From positions 1 to 64,000 of the forward strand of contig JAPDRN010000121.1 of assembly GCA_030247855.1 (NCBI GenBank): 64,000 bases of DNA, in the 5' to 3' direction. Shown here piece after piece: positions 22,622-33,850 of the stretch (positions are counted from its first letter, which is position 1; each line of letters starts with the position of its first letter). Both the position numbers and the translations under genes were made by a program. Below the pieces are notes generated by a model that did no database searches, was not told the origin of the DNA, and was given only the letters and a program-made list of their open reading frames with translations. This DNA comes from Knufia peltigerae (taxonomy: Eukaryota; Ascomycota; Eurotiomycetes; Chaetothyriales; Trichomeriaceae).

Positions 22622-24716
22622 TCATCTAACCACCGACCAGTCAATTCTCTCACATGCCGCAATGTCCAATCTTCCAGAGGAGAGGAGTTGAGCAGCGTGT
22701 CCCGTGTCGAGCAGCTCTGGAGAAGCATGCGTATGACAACCCTCATGATTCCCAGCTTGAAGCCTACTCTCAGTGAAAAAACTTGATCTTGTGCAAACCG
22801 ATTCGATCACTCTGACTGCCGACCCTGCCGAACCGTATACGTCCTGAAGATCGACTAGCAGCATCTTGGTCTGGTCAAGATACGAGCGTCCACCACTGTT
22901 GATCGCCGTATCACCTGGCAGAGCATCTTTGACATGTTCCATGGCGGCATTGAGCAATGCCGTCGCGCCGACCGGCGGGAGAAAACGGAGCAAGTCGCCT
23001 TCCTGAAGAGGAGTGGCTATGTCTGTGACTCTCCGCGCGGCTTGTTTTGTGACAGTCTCGGAAAAGTCCCGGAGAGACCTTGCTGCAGAGTTGTCTGGGT
23101 GTTTGACAGCATCGTGAGGGCGATGAACCAGTATCAGCGCTGTGTTGTACAGCATTTCGACAATGGCAGAATGCACACCGACCACTCGTCCGTTACGGCG
23201 ATGGTCCCGGCCAACATTGCTCCCTTCGGTATTGGACAGTTCCGCGTACCATTCGCGTAATTCTCGGTCGAGAGTCACGCAGTCTGGAGCAAAGGTGTCT
23301 GAGGTCTTTGGAACGAGGACTGTCTTGGTGTCAACTGCGAGGTTGCCTGAGTGAATAGTAGTAGGTGTGTAGAGGATATTCAGAATGCGGTCAATCAAGA
23401 CGTATAGTTTGATATTCATAATGCTCAATTTTCGTAAGATCCTTGCATCTGTTTCACGATCTCTCATGTAGTACCAGTCAAGCACTTCAGACAGATCTTC
23501 GTTGTTGAGATCGCCTAGTTGCAGCGCAGGAGCAGTCAAGTCTCTAGGTCGAATGCACGCGGCTCGACGGTCACTCATAGACACAGATGCGTCAATCATT
23601 AGACCGCATGACCATAGCCTGCGACGGAACTTCCGATATGTAAGAGGCAAGGTCTCCAGTTCGAAGGATCCGTCGAGCCCGAGATTGGCTGCAAAAGATA
23701 AGGCGGAGCTTAGGAAGTAACGTCTTCCTTTCATACCACCCGGCTCATCGTGATAGAATGCGATAAGCAGCAAGACCTGAATCAACGTGATGGGATCCGA
23801 TTCAATATCGGCATTGTATAATAACTAAGGATTCTATGCTCAGCAGAATATTTCAGAGATTACTTGCTGGGTATCGTAGCATACCTTGACTCTATCGAAG
23901 AATGCCGTGCGAGCTTGGTTGTGACTTTGGAAACCGGCTCTTTTCAGGCACTCCTTATTGACAAATGTGACGCCAGCGAACATGACCGCTTGAAACAGCA
24001 AAATACTAACCTTGGTATTCACCCCTTCGCTGTCGATGGCTCGGAAGAAAGGCCCCATATCCAGCAGAGGCATGAATGGGTGTACATAACAGACATACGC
24101 GCGGATAAGCTCGTCCGTCATCATCAACGAGGGAGGCACCAAGGCCCCTTTATGTTGTAAGAACCGAAGGACATCTGGGTCGAGACCTGACGGCAGTGCT
24201 GCTATGTAGCTTGGGAGGTCTGGTTGTAAACTTGGACCTTCTTGATGTTGTGATGTGTCTTCTGATTGGAAAAGAGCTTCCATCGAGACGGCATGTTCCG
24301 GACCCAAGTCGGATTGGGGACTGTGTATGCCTTTCGAGGCGTTCGCATCGTTATCTGTCTCATTAGCATTGCCTAAATCTGTGAGGGAGGAATTTACCAG
24401 ATCGCGGCCAAGCTAATGAAGACACCATGTGATATCCATGGTTGCTCGCCTCTAGATTCAACGCGTTGTTCACAGGACCACTGTGAAAAAGGCTATCTTC
24501 GTGTGGCAGGTCGACCTCGAAGGTGTGGGTGTTTGACTCTGGAATAGCGCCTGTCTTCGCACCTTTTCCTCTCCGTCGCTTTCTAGCAAGGACCACTGAA
24601 CATTGGGTCTGGGTGCGGCTGCAGTTGCTGCAAGGATTCCCTGCTTGTAAGACATCGCACTTAATTTTCTGGTTTCGACATGATAAGCAAGCTCTAGGGG
24701 CTCTTCTCCTGAGCAT
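22622..24716 (-). CDS. Zn2Cys6 fungal transcription factor
   Basis: Three exons: 24398-24716, 23885-24354 and 22622-23824, 663 residues with the frame closed. The zinc cluster is CLSCRNQKIKC..PCSNCSRTQTQC at residues about 10-39, followed by a basic linker (ARKRRRGKG). The middle homology region starts in exon 2 (YVCYVHPFMPLLDMGPFF) and runs through exon 3 (YRKFRRRLWSCGLMIDASVSMSD). It resembles cutinase-factor (Ctf1)-type regulators in layout. It is convergent with the alpha/beta hydrolase and divergent from the next regulator. The target is unknown. Confidence 0.8.
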
Positions 24717-25191
24717 TGCCTGGCATATATTCTTTGGAAGAGGCCTGGACAGAAGATGCGTAATCTCGGAAATCGTAACGACCAGATTATCGTCGATGCG
24801 CTAGTGAATCGGTACTCTTCCGCCAGTCAGCCATCAACATGATAGTCATACAAGGTGGCCGATGAGCATCTAGTATACCGAGCCGGAATGCAGTCCACGA
24901 ATATTACAAATACTCTAGGTCCTGTAGTATGAAGAATGGAAGGGAAACGATTAGAGATATTTTACGGGTCAGTCCCAGAATTAAAGCGGCTTGAATATTC
25001 ACTGCAAAGTAGCAGATGAAATTGTTCACATGTCTCGCCGGATTGGGAAGATGGCGATGCCGCCCTGTCGAGTCAAGGTCTAGACCCCAGCTAAACATCT
25101 CTTCTACCGACTTCACTTCGAATCAGTAAATTTAGGTGACTCCAATTCAACCTGCCTCCTAGTTGTCTGCAGCTGGGTCTCAAAATGCCAC
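24717..25191. promoter_or_regulatory. Divergent promoter of two Zn2Cys6 genes
   Basis: 475 bp between the starts of two regulators in opposite orientation. A short upstream ATG at 25184 precedes the 25192 start in another frame. I recognise no further site. Confidence 0.4.
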
Positions 25192-26805
25192 ATGGACCTG
25201 ACACGGTATCCTGCGGTTACAACGTGGCGATCCAGTCGCTCGAAAACAGGGTGTACCACATGCCGCAGTCGAAGAGTAAAGTGTGACGAGCGTAGACCTG
25301 TGTGTCACAACTGCTCTCGTCTCCGCAAGAAGTGCGGCTACTTGGAAGGACACGAGCATGACTCGAGGCTGACATACAGCTCGGCCCCTGTGCTGCCGAC
25401 ATCCACAGGCATAAACCAGGGTCTTGGGCAAGAGGCTTTGTCACCTTCTATGGCTCTGCTCAATTCCGACTTCGATCTTGGCGAATGGGGAGACATCCTG
25501 GAGGATAGTGACTGGCTAGGAAGCAGTTCAATACTACCTAGCGCAGAAGATTTATCATCTCATACGACTCGTCAAGATAGTCTTGAAAGGGGTTCCAACA
25601 TGTTCCCCTATTTCACGAGCAGCGTCAACCCACCATTCATCACGCCGTTCGACTCGGCCAATTGGGACCTTGCAAGACAGTACATTGCGGGATTGGCACC
25701 CTCGAACACCTTCATCGCGGCCGCGATCCAGTGTGTGCAAGTCCTCTACAGATCTTTGGACCAGGGGAATGACATCTCGGATGCCATGCAGTCTTACTTC
25801 TCGGCAAAGAGCATCTACTTGACCATGCTCAGCAGCGATGATCAAGGCCTGGAGCCTGTCCTCATTGTGACGTTCTTGCTTTGCATCTTTGAGATTGTGG
25901 CCCAACAAGAAATGATTCCGCACACTCTCAAGCAAAAAGATCCCTTGATCTCCAAAATCGACACGTGGGCAAAACTACAGCCCTGGCCACCGATTGCACG
26001 ACGCATCACTGTCTGGCTACGGTGGCTTCACACAAAGTCCATGCATTTGGGTGGGCGTGGCATCCTCAGCCCGCAAATATTCGCTCTTCTACCGGTCGAT
26101 CGGCACCCCGTCCCTCCCTTATTCTTCCTCCACGAAGATCCGCCTGAACCTGGCCTCGAACTTTTGGAGCCTACGATGTCGGCCTTGTTCCACTTCTACG
26201 ACGAACTGCAGGACATCTCAGTCCAGGCCTCGGCTCTGAACAGGCATCATCGCTCGAGAGGGACTGTGGCAGACGAAACTGGCGTTCACTGGATCTCGAT
26301 AAACATTGCCAACCACCTCAATTCCCTGTGGCAAACCAGGCCGTGGCTCTTGCGCCATCCTACCACAGGCCTCTTCAGCAGTCATCTCCAGCACAACCAA
26401 CTCTGCGATATGTTGGTTGTACTATGCAGGGTATGCTATTTCGCAGAGACCATCTATCTCGACAGAGCACAAAGTAAAGATCGTACAGCAAGTCCCGATG
26501 CACAGAGGGCAAGGCAGGAGATTCGTCTCTCCGTGGACGAATTCTCCAGTCGTGCGACAACCCAGAAGCACCTGGATGCGGCTTTTCTCTGGCCCCTGTT
26601 TCTGTACGCCGTCGAAAGCCGTACCGGTGCAGACGTTGATTGGGCGCTATCCAAACTACGCTTGATCCAAGACCCCCTGTGGCAAAGCGAGACCGTTACT
26701 ACCTTTATCCAAGACTTGACCAGTGAACAACTCAGCCGAGGGGAGCGAGTGGATTCGCGTCTCTTTTGCCTCCAAAGATATGGAGGGCCTCCTCCGTATA
26801 TTTGA
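25192..26805 (+). CDS. Zn2Cys6 transcription factor next to maltase gene
   Basis: Intronless, 537 residues. The zinc cluster reads SKTGCTTCRSRRVKCDERRPVC followed by CSRLRKKCGY (about residues 18-50), the form typical of regulators with the second type of fungal transcription factor domain (PF11951-like). After about 130 disordered residues comes a long helical domain to the end. It is convergent with the GH13 alpha-glucosidase gene (75 bp between stops) and close to a sugar permease, so a sugar-pathway role is possible. By sequence it does not look like AmyR or MalR as I know them. Confidence 0.8.
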   Translation: MDLTRYPAVTTWRSSRSKTGCTTCRSRRVKCDERRPVCHNCSRLRKKCGYLEGHEHDSRLTYSSAPVLPTSTGINQGLGQEALSPSMALLNSDFDLGEWGDILEDSDWLGSSSILPSAEDLSSHTTRQDSLERGSNMFPYFTSSVNPPFITPFDSANWDLARQYIAGLAPSNTFIAAAIQCVQVLYRSLDQGNDISDAMQSYFSAKSIYLTMLSSDDQGLEPVLIVTFLLCIFEIVAQQEMIPHTLKQKDPLISKIDTWAKLQPWPPIARRITVWLRWLHTKSMHLGGRGILSPQIFALLPVDRHPVPPLFFLHEDPPEPGLELLEPTMSALFHFYDELQDISVQASALNRHHRSRGTVADETGVHWISINIANHLNSLWQTRPWLLRHPTTGLFSSHLQHNQLCDMLVVLCRVCYFAETIYLDRAQSKDRTASPDAQRARQEIRLSVDEFSSRATTQKHLDAAFLWPLFLYAVESRTGADVDWALSKLRLIQDPLWQSETVTTFIQDLTSEQLSRGERVDSRLFCLQRYGGPPPYI

Positions 26806-26880
26806 AATCTTCCGACTACATACCTACGTATCAAGCTTTGTCCCCTTGTTCAGAAAGCGTGCACCGGCGATGCTGTGTTC

Positions 26881-28626
26881 TCATTCTGCACCACTCACGT
26901 ATATCCGTGCCTCGAATGGTTCTAGTTTGGACTCGACATCCCCGACTGTGCGCATGATCAATTTGAATGTGTCCAACTCTATTTCCGCGGGGACTGTAAA
27001 CTCCTTCGTCTCTGCCGACAGATTGGCCACAGTGAGAGATGTACAGCCTGAGTCAACGTCGTGTTTCGTGAATACAAAGATGTCAGCAGGAGACTCTACC
27101 ATTGTGAACCGCCCATAGACAAAAAGACCGAGATACATTTTCCGGAGCGACAACATTTCTCGCCAGAAGCGAAGAACGCTGTCCCGTCGGTCCAGCTGAT
27201 CTGCGACGCTGATCTCTCTGCACGAGGCTAACACCGGCATCCAAGGGTGAATCTCGAAGCCTGTAAAGCCAGCGTTCGCCGAAGAGTCCCACTGCATGGG
27301 CACTCTGGCATGATCCCGAGCGACTCGCTGTAGCGCCTTTCGAGCTTCCGCGATAGCCTCGGGGTCGTTTTGGGTCTTCGCGCAGACGTCGGCAAAATAG
27401 TTTCTCGACCGGACACACTGATAGTTTTCCACAGGCCAATCGACTGGCGCGTTGATCATTCCGATTTCCTGCCCTTGGTACAGGAACAAGGTGCCGCTCA
27501 GGGAACAAAGCACAGTCGACAGCATCTTTGCCGAAGCCTCTCGCAGGTGCGGGTCGTCCGACGCGAAGCGGGACACCGACCTTGGCTGGTCGTGGTTTTC
27601 GAGGAACACCGTAGTCCAGGCCGTGCCATCGTCAATGACATTCTGCCACTTGGTGAGCTCCCGCTTAAAATCTGAATTGTCGAATGCCACCGGGATGAAT
27701 CGGTTTCCTGGTTTGGTTCCAAGGTACACCGTGTCAAAGTTGAAGACCATGTTGAGTTCCTTGTTCTTATTGGATATGTACTCGAGCACTTTGTTCGGGT
27801 CTGGTGTATTGGGTAGCTCTCCGACAGTCATGATCTCGCCAAACTCGGCGAAGACGCTGTTGATCTCGCGGAGGTATTCGTGGATTCGAGGTCCGTTCGT
27901 GTACATGTCAAAGGCTACCTGTGTGTCTTCTCCCGGGTCGGAGATCTTCGCATCCGGCAGTCCAGGGACTTTGGAGTATTTGTTGACCGTGTCAATCCGG
28001 AAGCCATCCACACCGCGTCTGAGCCAGAACCTGATGGCACTCTCGTAGATGGCCCGACGGCACTCTTCATTTTCCCAGTTCAGATCTGGTTGTTGATCGG
28101 CATAGACGTGAAGGTAATATTCTTGTGTCTTCTCATCCCACGTCCATGCCGGAACTGTGAATTGGCTTCGCCAATTATTCGGAGGCAGCCTTTTTCCATT
28201 TGGATCATATCGTGGTGGCCTCCACATATACCAATCTCTTTTGGGGTTTCCTTTTGAAGACCTGGACTCTTGAAACCAAGGGTGTTGGTCGGATGTGTGG
28301 TTGATGACTAGGTCGAATAGTATCCGCATGCCGCGTTTATGTACCTCGTCTATCAGGCATTGACAGTCCTCCAGTGTGCCATAGGGTTCGTGAATATCTT
28401 CAAAGTCACTAATGTCGTAGCCCATGTCCACCTGCGGACTCTTGTAGTGCGGTGCAACCCATATGGCGTCGACTCCGAGATGATGAAGGTAATCCAACTT
28501 GGAGATTATACCCTGTATGTCTCCTATGCCGTCGTTGTTTGAGTCTTTGAAACTGGCCGGGTAGACTTCGTAGACGACTGCTTCTTTCCACCATAGCCGG
28601 TTCTGTCTGGTGGTAGCGTAGATCAT
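26881..28626 (-). CDS. GH13 alpha-glucosidase (maltase / oligo-1,6-glucosidase type)
   Basis: Intronless, 581 residues from the first ATG at 28626 (MIYATTRQNRLWWKEAVVYE); the longer open frame would start with TTG. The four GH13 signature regions are present: DLVINHTSD (region I), GFRIDTVNKYSK with the nucleophile Asp (II), MTVGE with the acid/base Glu (III) and FLENHDQPRS (IV). There is no signal peptide, so this is an intracellular enzyme of the GH13 subfamily 40 kind. It would cleave imported maltose, isomaltose or sucrose to glucose. It is divergent from a maltose/hexose permease gene, 705 bp apart, which fits a MAL-type uptake and hydrolysis pair. Confidence 0.9.
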   Translation of the reverse strand: MIYATTRQNRLWWKEAVVYEVYPASFKDSNNDGIGDIQGIISKLDYLHHLGVDAIWVAPHYKSPQVDMGYDISDFEDIHEPYGTLEDCQCLIDEVHKRGMRILFDLVINHTSDQHPWFQESRSSKGNPKRDWYMWRPPRYDPNGKRLPPNNWRSQFTVPAWTWDEKTQEYYLHVYADQQPDLNWENEECRRAIYESAIRFWLRRGVDGFRIDTVNKYSKVPGLPDAKISDPGEDTQVAFDMYTNGPRIHEYLREINSVFAEFGEIMTVGELPNTPDPNKVLEYISNKNKELNMVFNFDTVYLGTKPGNRFIPVAFDNSDFKRELTKWQNVIDDGTAWTTVFLENHDQPRSVSRFASDDPHLREASAKMLSTVLCSLSGTLFLYQGQEIGMINAPVDWPVENYQCVRSRNYFADVCAKTQNDPEAIAEARKALQRVARDHARVPMQWDSSANAGFTGFEIHPWMPVLASCREISVADQLDRRDSVLRFWREMLSLRKMYLGLFVYGRFTMVESPADIFVFTKHDVDSGCTSLTVANLSAETKEFTVPAEIELDTFKLIMRTVGDVESKLEPFEARIYVSGAE

Positions 28627-29331
28627 CTTTCCACTATATTTCGGTTGCAATGTCAATCTGTCGGTCAAGAGGTGTTTCTTTCTTTTCTTTTTGCGAACAC
28701 AGCATCTACTCTGGTGATTTTGACCCTGCGGCGTCTAGGGTTAAATGAGTCGCATTTTGCTCCCTCCCTAAGGCAATTCCGAGCCGAGGGAGAGAGTCTT
28801 TGCCGACCGCTGATGAATGCATCTGGCGAAGATCTTCTTGACTTATCCAATCGCAAGATCTTTTGTCAAATCCCTCTCGCCATTGACACATGGAATTCAG
28901 CGTCTTTAATCGCCAGTGGCCTGAGAGCCTCGAACATGATGGGGGTTGTTGGTGGCGATACATCGTACCGGTCGAGACGATCGCTTCGGTCGCTACGACA
29001 ATCGTCCCGATCGCTTGGACCCCAGAAATCTTTTCCGGCTGTTCGATGATTGGTTTCATCTAACCACCATCCAAAAAGCACCCAATCGCAGTATGTTTCG
29101 AGACAGAAATGAAAATATTTGAGTATGTCTTGGCTACCGATCTCCTCGTCTGCTCCGTATCTGGAGAAGAGGCGGAGGAAAAGATGTATAAATGTCGTTG
29201 ATCCTATCCGGGGATTCTGAGAATGGAGCTTCGCATCGACAGGACACTCTTTTTAACTCTGGTCACCAAAAATACCCTTGCAAGGCCCACGACTATTTAC
29301 GCATCTCTCGCAGCAAGACTGACAAGTCAAG
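28627..29331. promoter_or_regulatory. Divergent alpha-glucosidase/permease promoter
   Basis: A 705-bp shared promoter. The block 28968-29018 is made of GATCGCTT and CGGTCG/CGATCG-rich near-repeats (GATCGCTTCGGTCGC and CGATCGCTTGG), possible sites for a Zn2Cys6 protein. I found no clean CGG-N8-CGG AmyR site. The 110 bp before the permease start contain a TATA-like TATAAATG (29186). Confidence 0.45.
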
Positions 29332-31049
29332 ATGGATGTCCTCGAAAAGCACACCGAACAAACCACCCACTCCGAGGGTCAAAATGATACGACTCGGGGC
29401 GACCTTTCTGCTGCGCAGGCAGCAAACACCCAGGAACACCAGCTCACGTTTTGGAAATCGGTAAAGGCCTATCCAAAAGCCATCGGCTGGTCGGTCCTCC
29501 TGTCCACGGCGATCGTCATGGAAGGCTACGACACGAAACTGATCGGGTCGTTGCAGGCGCAGCCGGCCTTTCGCAGGAACTACGGTGTCGAGGTGAAGCC
29601 GGACAGTTACCAGGTTACCGCCCCATGGCAGGCCGGGTTGGGCAATGGCGCGACGGTCGGACAGTGTTTCGGTCTCGCCCTCGTCGGTGTCGTCACGGAC
29701 AGGTTCGGGTTCAAGCGTACGAACATGGTGGCTCTCCTCATGATGGTGGCCTTCATCTTCATCCCTTTCTTCGCACCCAACATCAAGGTCCTCCTGGTCG
29801 GTCAGATTCTTTGCGGTATTCCGTGGGGTGTTTTCCAAACACTGAGCACCGCATACGCCGTCGAGGTGTGCCCGTTGCACCTGAGGGGTTACTTGACTAC
29901 CTACGTGAACCTTTGCTGGGTACGTTTCCCTTTTGATTCCTCTCTCTTGCGTCCACTCCCCCTTCTGTTAATGCTGATTGGCTTATTTCTCTCCAGGTAT
30001 TCGGACAATTCATTGCCGCAGGAGTTCTTCGAGGTGTGGCGACAAGAACGGACCAGTGGGCATACAGGATCCCTTTTGCCGTCCAATGGGTATGGCCCAT
30101 CCCACTCGCGATCGGATCCTTCTTCGCACCCGAGTCGCCGTGGTGGTGTGTTCGCAAGAACAAGATCACCGAAGCCAAACACAATCTAGCCCGCCTCCTG
30201 TCTTCCTCTTCTCGTGACTCTCCTTCGGTCGGGTCGTCGCAAGTAGTCGATGTCGACGAGGTCGTGGAGTTGATGAAGGTCACAGTGGGACAAGAAAAGG
30301 AAGCCGGCACGGGTACTCACTACACGGACTGTTTCAAAAAGACCGATTTACGGCGGACGCTCACCGCCTGTGCCGTCTGGGGCATGCAGATCTTGTCGGG
30401 GACCGGCCTGAGAGTCTACTCGACCTACTTTTACGAGCAGGCCGGGCTGGCCACCACCCAAGCCTTCAACATGTCTCTGATCCAGTACGCTCTCGCCGTG
30501 GTCGGGGTCTGGATTGCCTGGGCGGTCCTCCCGCACTTTGGCCGTCGCACTTTGTACATTTGCGGCCTGAGCGGGTTGGCCGCCACCTTGCTCGTCATCG
30601 GCGGGCTGGGCTGCGTCAAACACCCCAGTTCGAGCGTCAGCTGGGCTATCGGTTCCTTACTCCTCGTCTACACCGTCATCTACGACATCACCATCGGCCC
30701 CATATGTTATTCTCTCGTGGCGGAAATCCCTTCGAGCAGGTTGAGGAGCAAGTCGATTGCCCTCGCCAGAATCACTTACCAACTCCTAAACATCGCGTTT
30801 GGGACCTTGACGCCCTACATGCTCAACCCTAGCCAGTGGGACCTGGGTGCCAAAACTGGATTCGTCTTTGCCGGAACGTGTCTGCTCAGTTTGGCCGTCA
30901 CGATCCTTTTTGTGCCAGAGACCAAGGACAGATCATACGCTGAGTTGAACATTTTGTTCCATGAAAAGGTGCCGGCTTGGAGGTTCAAGGATACAGAGGT
31001 TGATATTGCGGATGGTTCAGCGAGAACTTTCAATGAGGAAGACAGGTAG
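29332..31049 (+). CDS. MFS sugar transporter, maltose/hexose type
   Basis: Two exons, 29332-29919 and 29997-31049, give 546 residues. Sugar porter signatures are present: MEGYDTKLIGS in helix 1, DRFGFKRTN (loop 2-3), VEVCPLHLRGYLTTYVN, PESPWWCVRKNK at the end of helix 6, and FVPETKDRSYAELN after helix 12. These fit yeast/fungal alpha-glucoside permeases (MAL31/Agt-like) better than hexose carriers. A hydrophilic loop of about 60 residues, rich in Ser (LLSSSSRDSPSVG), lies between helices 6 and 7. The divergent partner is an intracellular maltase, supporting alpha-glucoside uptake. Confidence 0.88.
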
Positions 31050-31937
31050 ACGTGATAGGTAAGACAGGTCCATAGGATGCATTCACCAACTCGCCCAACA
31101 ATCAACGAGTGAAGTTGTTTGTCCCAAAAAAAACCTGTATAAACCAAAATTCTACCAGAAAAACAAAAATTTGAAGGTGTCTTGAAGCCCCGACCCGTCT
31201 TTCGACCCGGTCGGCGCTCCTAATACTTATCCCGACTATGACCATTCACAAATCTCTACTCCATAGAGGAACGTATCAATCCGTAATACTTGTAAGAGAT
31301 GCTACAGTAGTCATGGAAACCTGCCAGACTCCCAGTTTAATCCCACTAAGCTGGTTTCCAAGGATAAGCCCAACCTCCAAACCACTTTGTAACAAAGTCA
31401 CATTGCGACGTGGTGAGTCTTTTACTAGTTGGGCCATCAAGGCGATCAATGTTGAAGGAAAGTTCACTGGAATAAACATATGAAGGGCACAAATTAAACG
31501 AGGCATTCACTTGAGGTCTGGTTGGGTTCACTTACTGCATTCACACACCGCATTCACCAGGTCCTGCGGTCCAAGTAGGAAGGGTCTCAATCAATGGATA
31601 AACGGTGAAGTCCATTTACTTCGCCAGGTGTCGAGATGTCGAACTCAATCTGTTCCAAAGTACGAGTAGTGATAGTAAATCAGACGGAGTCGACTAGGTA
31701 TTCTGACTGGTACGAGTATTCTATAGGTACACAAGACGCTCTGGTCATCGAGTCCCAAGGACTGGCGAGATACCAGTCTATGACGTGTCGACTCCGAGGG
31801 GTCATCAATCTCCCTCAGCCTCGTTCATAACTAGAACCGTCCATGCAACAGAATAAAATCAAGTAATCCAAACTTGGGGGCTTTTATCAGACCGAGGCTT
31901 TTCTCAGACCGAGATTTACCTCCATAAAGCACCCAGC
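31050..31937. other. Intergenic, 0.9 kb
   Basis: No supported gene. The small open frames on both strands (for example 31238-31506) lack coding character. A few scattered GTACGAG/GAGTATTC stretches (about 31658-31720) look like low-order repeats. Confidence 0.45.
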
Positions 31938-32350
31938 ATGTCTTTTACCCGTAGCCCCGCGTTCCCTTTACTCAGTCTTCTCACCAATCTGACAGCCGTC
32001 GGCAGTGCGACATTCTACTTGCATTCATGGAACAAGTTTATCTATGAAGAGAACGAAGCACGTATGGATGAGATTGAAGGGACACTGAGGGGCCACACAG
32101 GGTATGATCCGTTCTCATTCATCCAGACAAGACTTTTCGAAGGCTAACATGTACGACTCGCACGAAGGCTCATCGAAGAATCTCTCGACAGACTTGAGGG
32201 GAAGGCTGGAGAAAAGGATACCGGGAAGAAGATGTGAGTGCTGCCCGTCAAGCCACTCAAGAGGTTATCGCCACAGACTTTGAGGGCAATGTACTTTCAA
32301 GTGGCAGTCGACCATTAGTTTACGCTGATACTAGGGATGGCCAGGAATGA
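31938..32350 (+). CDS. Small membrane protein, hypothetical
   Basis: Exon 1 is 31938-32101 and exon 2 starts at 32168 after a 66-bp intron (GTATGA donor, GCTAAC branch, AAG acceptor). Reading straight on, it stops at 32237 (77 residues). A second intron (GTGAGT at 32234 to CTAG at about 32334) would instead add DGQE and end at 32350; that donor is the better fungal consensus. The N-terminus (FPLLSLLTNLTAVGSATFYL) is one membrane helix with SxxxxxxxxxS character, followed by a charged helical tail (YEENEARMDEIEGTLRG, IEESLDRLEG). I do not recognise it. It looks like a small mitochondrial or ER membrane protein. Confidence 0.5.
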
Positions 32351-33033
32351 TTATTATGGAAAGCGGACCCGCGATGAGAAGGAGAAGCGGAAATAGGTTT
32401 TGGGCAAAAGGCAGACTGAGTGCTCTTCATGTTGCCCTCCTATCCTCCTACAGTGGTGAATGGGGCCGGAGTGGATATGGTCGACAACCATTCCACATGT
32501 TGTCGTCTTTTAGCGTCCAGGACGTTTTGATATAATGTGTCGGTCATTCAATGACTGTATGCAGCTGGAGGAAGATTCAAAAGCTCAGAGCATATAGCAT
32601 CTCCTTGATCATCCTCCCTGGCTCAACTACCTTCAGTGCACATGGTAGAAAGACTCGGCAGTGACGAGAACCTCTAGTTGAGTATGAAGCTCGTTACAAG
32701 ATTGGAACATGGGGCCTCATGAATTCAATGTGCATTTGTCGAGTAGATCGTCTTCGCAAAGTGGCCATTGCCTCAATTGCCAACAGATGCGATAGTTAGT
32801 CGGAAATGGACCACGGTCCAGCGAGTGGCACCGGAAGCCGAAAGACTCGAGATATCCAAACAGGGACGGTGCTTTCAGTGGTTGACTTCTGTCTGTGACT
32901 GCATACCTAGGTATGACACTTAAAATACCGCCAGTGGATGAATATCGGAAGGATGAGTACTGGTTGCGATCATAGACTTCGTGGCAGCAACCTGGTTTTC
33001 GGAAGGTGAGTTTCTCAGAGGGAGTATTTTGGT
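32351..33033. other. Intergenic, 0.7 kb
   Basis: 3' flanks of the small membrane protein and of APC11. No supported gene or recognised element. Confidence 0.45.
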
Positions 33034-33440
33034 TCAGGTGACTTGTTGTTGCTGCTGCTCTTGTTGTTGCGCTGTTTCGTGGCCTTGCTTCCATTCAAAT
33101 TCTCCCATTGTTAGCAGATGCAAGTGTAGATCAGCAGGGAGGGACTTACTCTGCCGACACATAGGACACAATCCTTTCGAGGACTCTTGCTGGATCCATG
33201 TCAAGAGACAGTGCTGCATATTGTAAGTCTCCAAGAGGCAGATTGTTTGTAAAGTGATGTACACACCATGTGGAATGAGTGGCCACATTTCCCCATTAAC
33301 AATGTACAGTCGTCTCCTGGAAACTTGCATGTAGGACAAGTTCCATCGAATTGCACGCGACAAATGCCACAGACTTCATCTTCTGGCATATCCCAGCGCC
33401 ATGTTGCAACGGCATGCCATTTTTTGATTTTGACCTTCAT
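33034..33440 (-). CDS. APC11: Anaphase-promoting complex subunit 11 (RING-H2)
   Basis: Three exons: 33267-33440, 33150-33213 and 33034-33101, 101 residues. It starts MKVKIKKWHAVATWRW, almost the universal APC11 N-terminus. Zinc ligands follow in RING-H2 order: CGICRVQFDGTCPTC, CTLLMGKCGHSFHMHC and CPMCRQKFEW. It is the catalytic RING subunit of the anaphase-promoting complex, an E3 ubiquitin ligase that drives mitotic and meiotic exit. The tail after W is a Gln-rich extension (AQQQEQQQQQVT) not usual for the family. The gene is divergent from a sulfurtransferase gene. Confidence 0.93.
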
Positions 33441-33850
33441 GACTGGATAGTCGCAAGTGAACAAGAAGGTTGTGGTCTAACAAAAAACAGAATATGATAT
33501 CTCGGTTGGTGTTTGTGTATGGATTGTTGACGCGCGATAGCACGGGCCAAAGGCAACAAAAGTGACTAAGTGACTTAAGTGGCTTGAAGAACGAAAAAAG
33601 AAATATAGCCGAGTCGTGGATAGCGGAGGAGGAGGATTGAGACAAGAGTCAAAAGGTGGAGTAGTTAACTATGAGCACATCCTAAATTACTTGTTACTTC
33701 TGATAGCAGCTGCTTGCTTCTCTGCTCACTCATTCACCCCACAGACTTGCGGACAAGTCCCTGCGATCTGCAGCATCCTACCGATCTTTTTTCGTGGTAG
33801 CAGTGTCAGTTCCCGCGCAGCATGAGGTGATAAGCTATCACATCTTCATC

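Noticed and set aside
18057..26805. Secondary-metabolite cluster (reductase, hydrolase, DJ-1-like protein and two regulators)
   Set aside because: There is no polyketide synthase, NRPS, terpene synthase or P450 backbone gene in the interval.
28627..28668. N-terminal extension of the alpha-glucosidase
   Set aside because: It would need a TTG start; the first ATG is at 28626 and begins the conserved part. The same reasoning moved the starts of the aldo-keto reductase (20475), sulfurtransferase (33851) and TamA-like regulator (16777).
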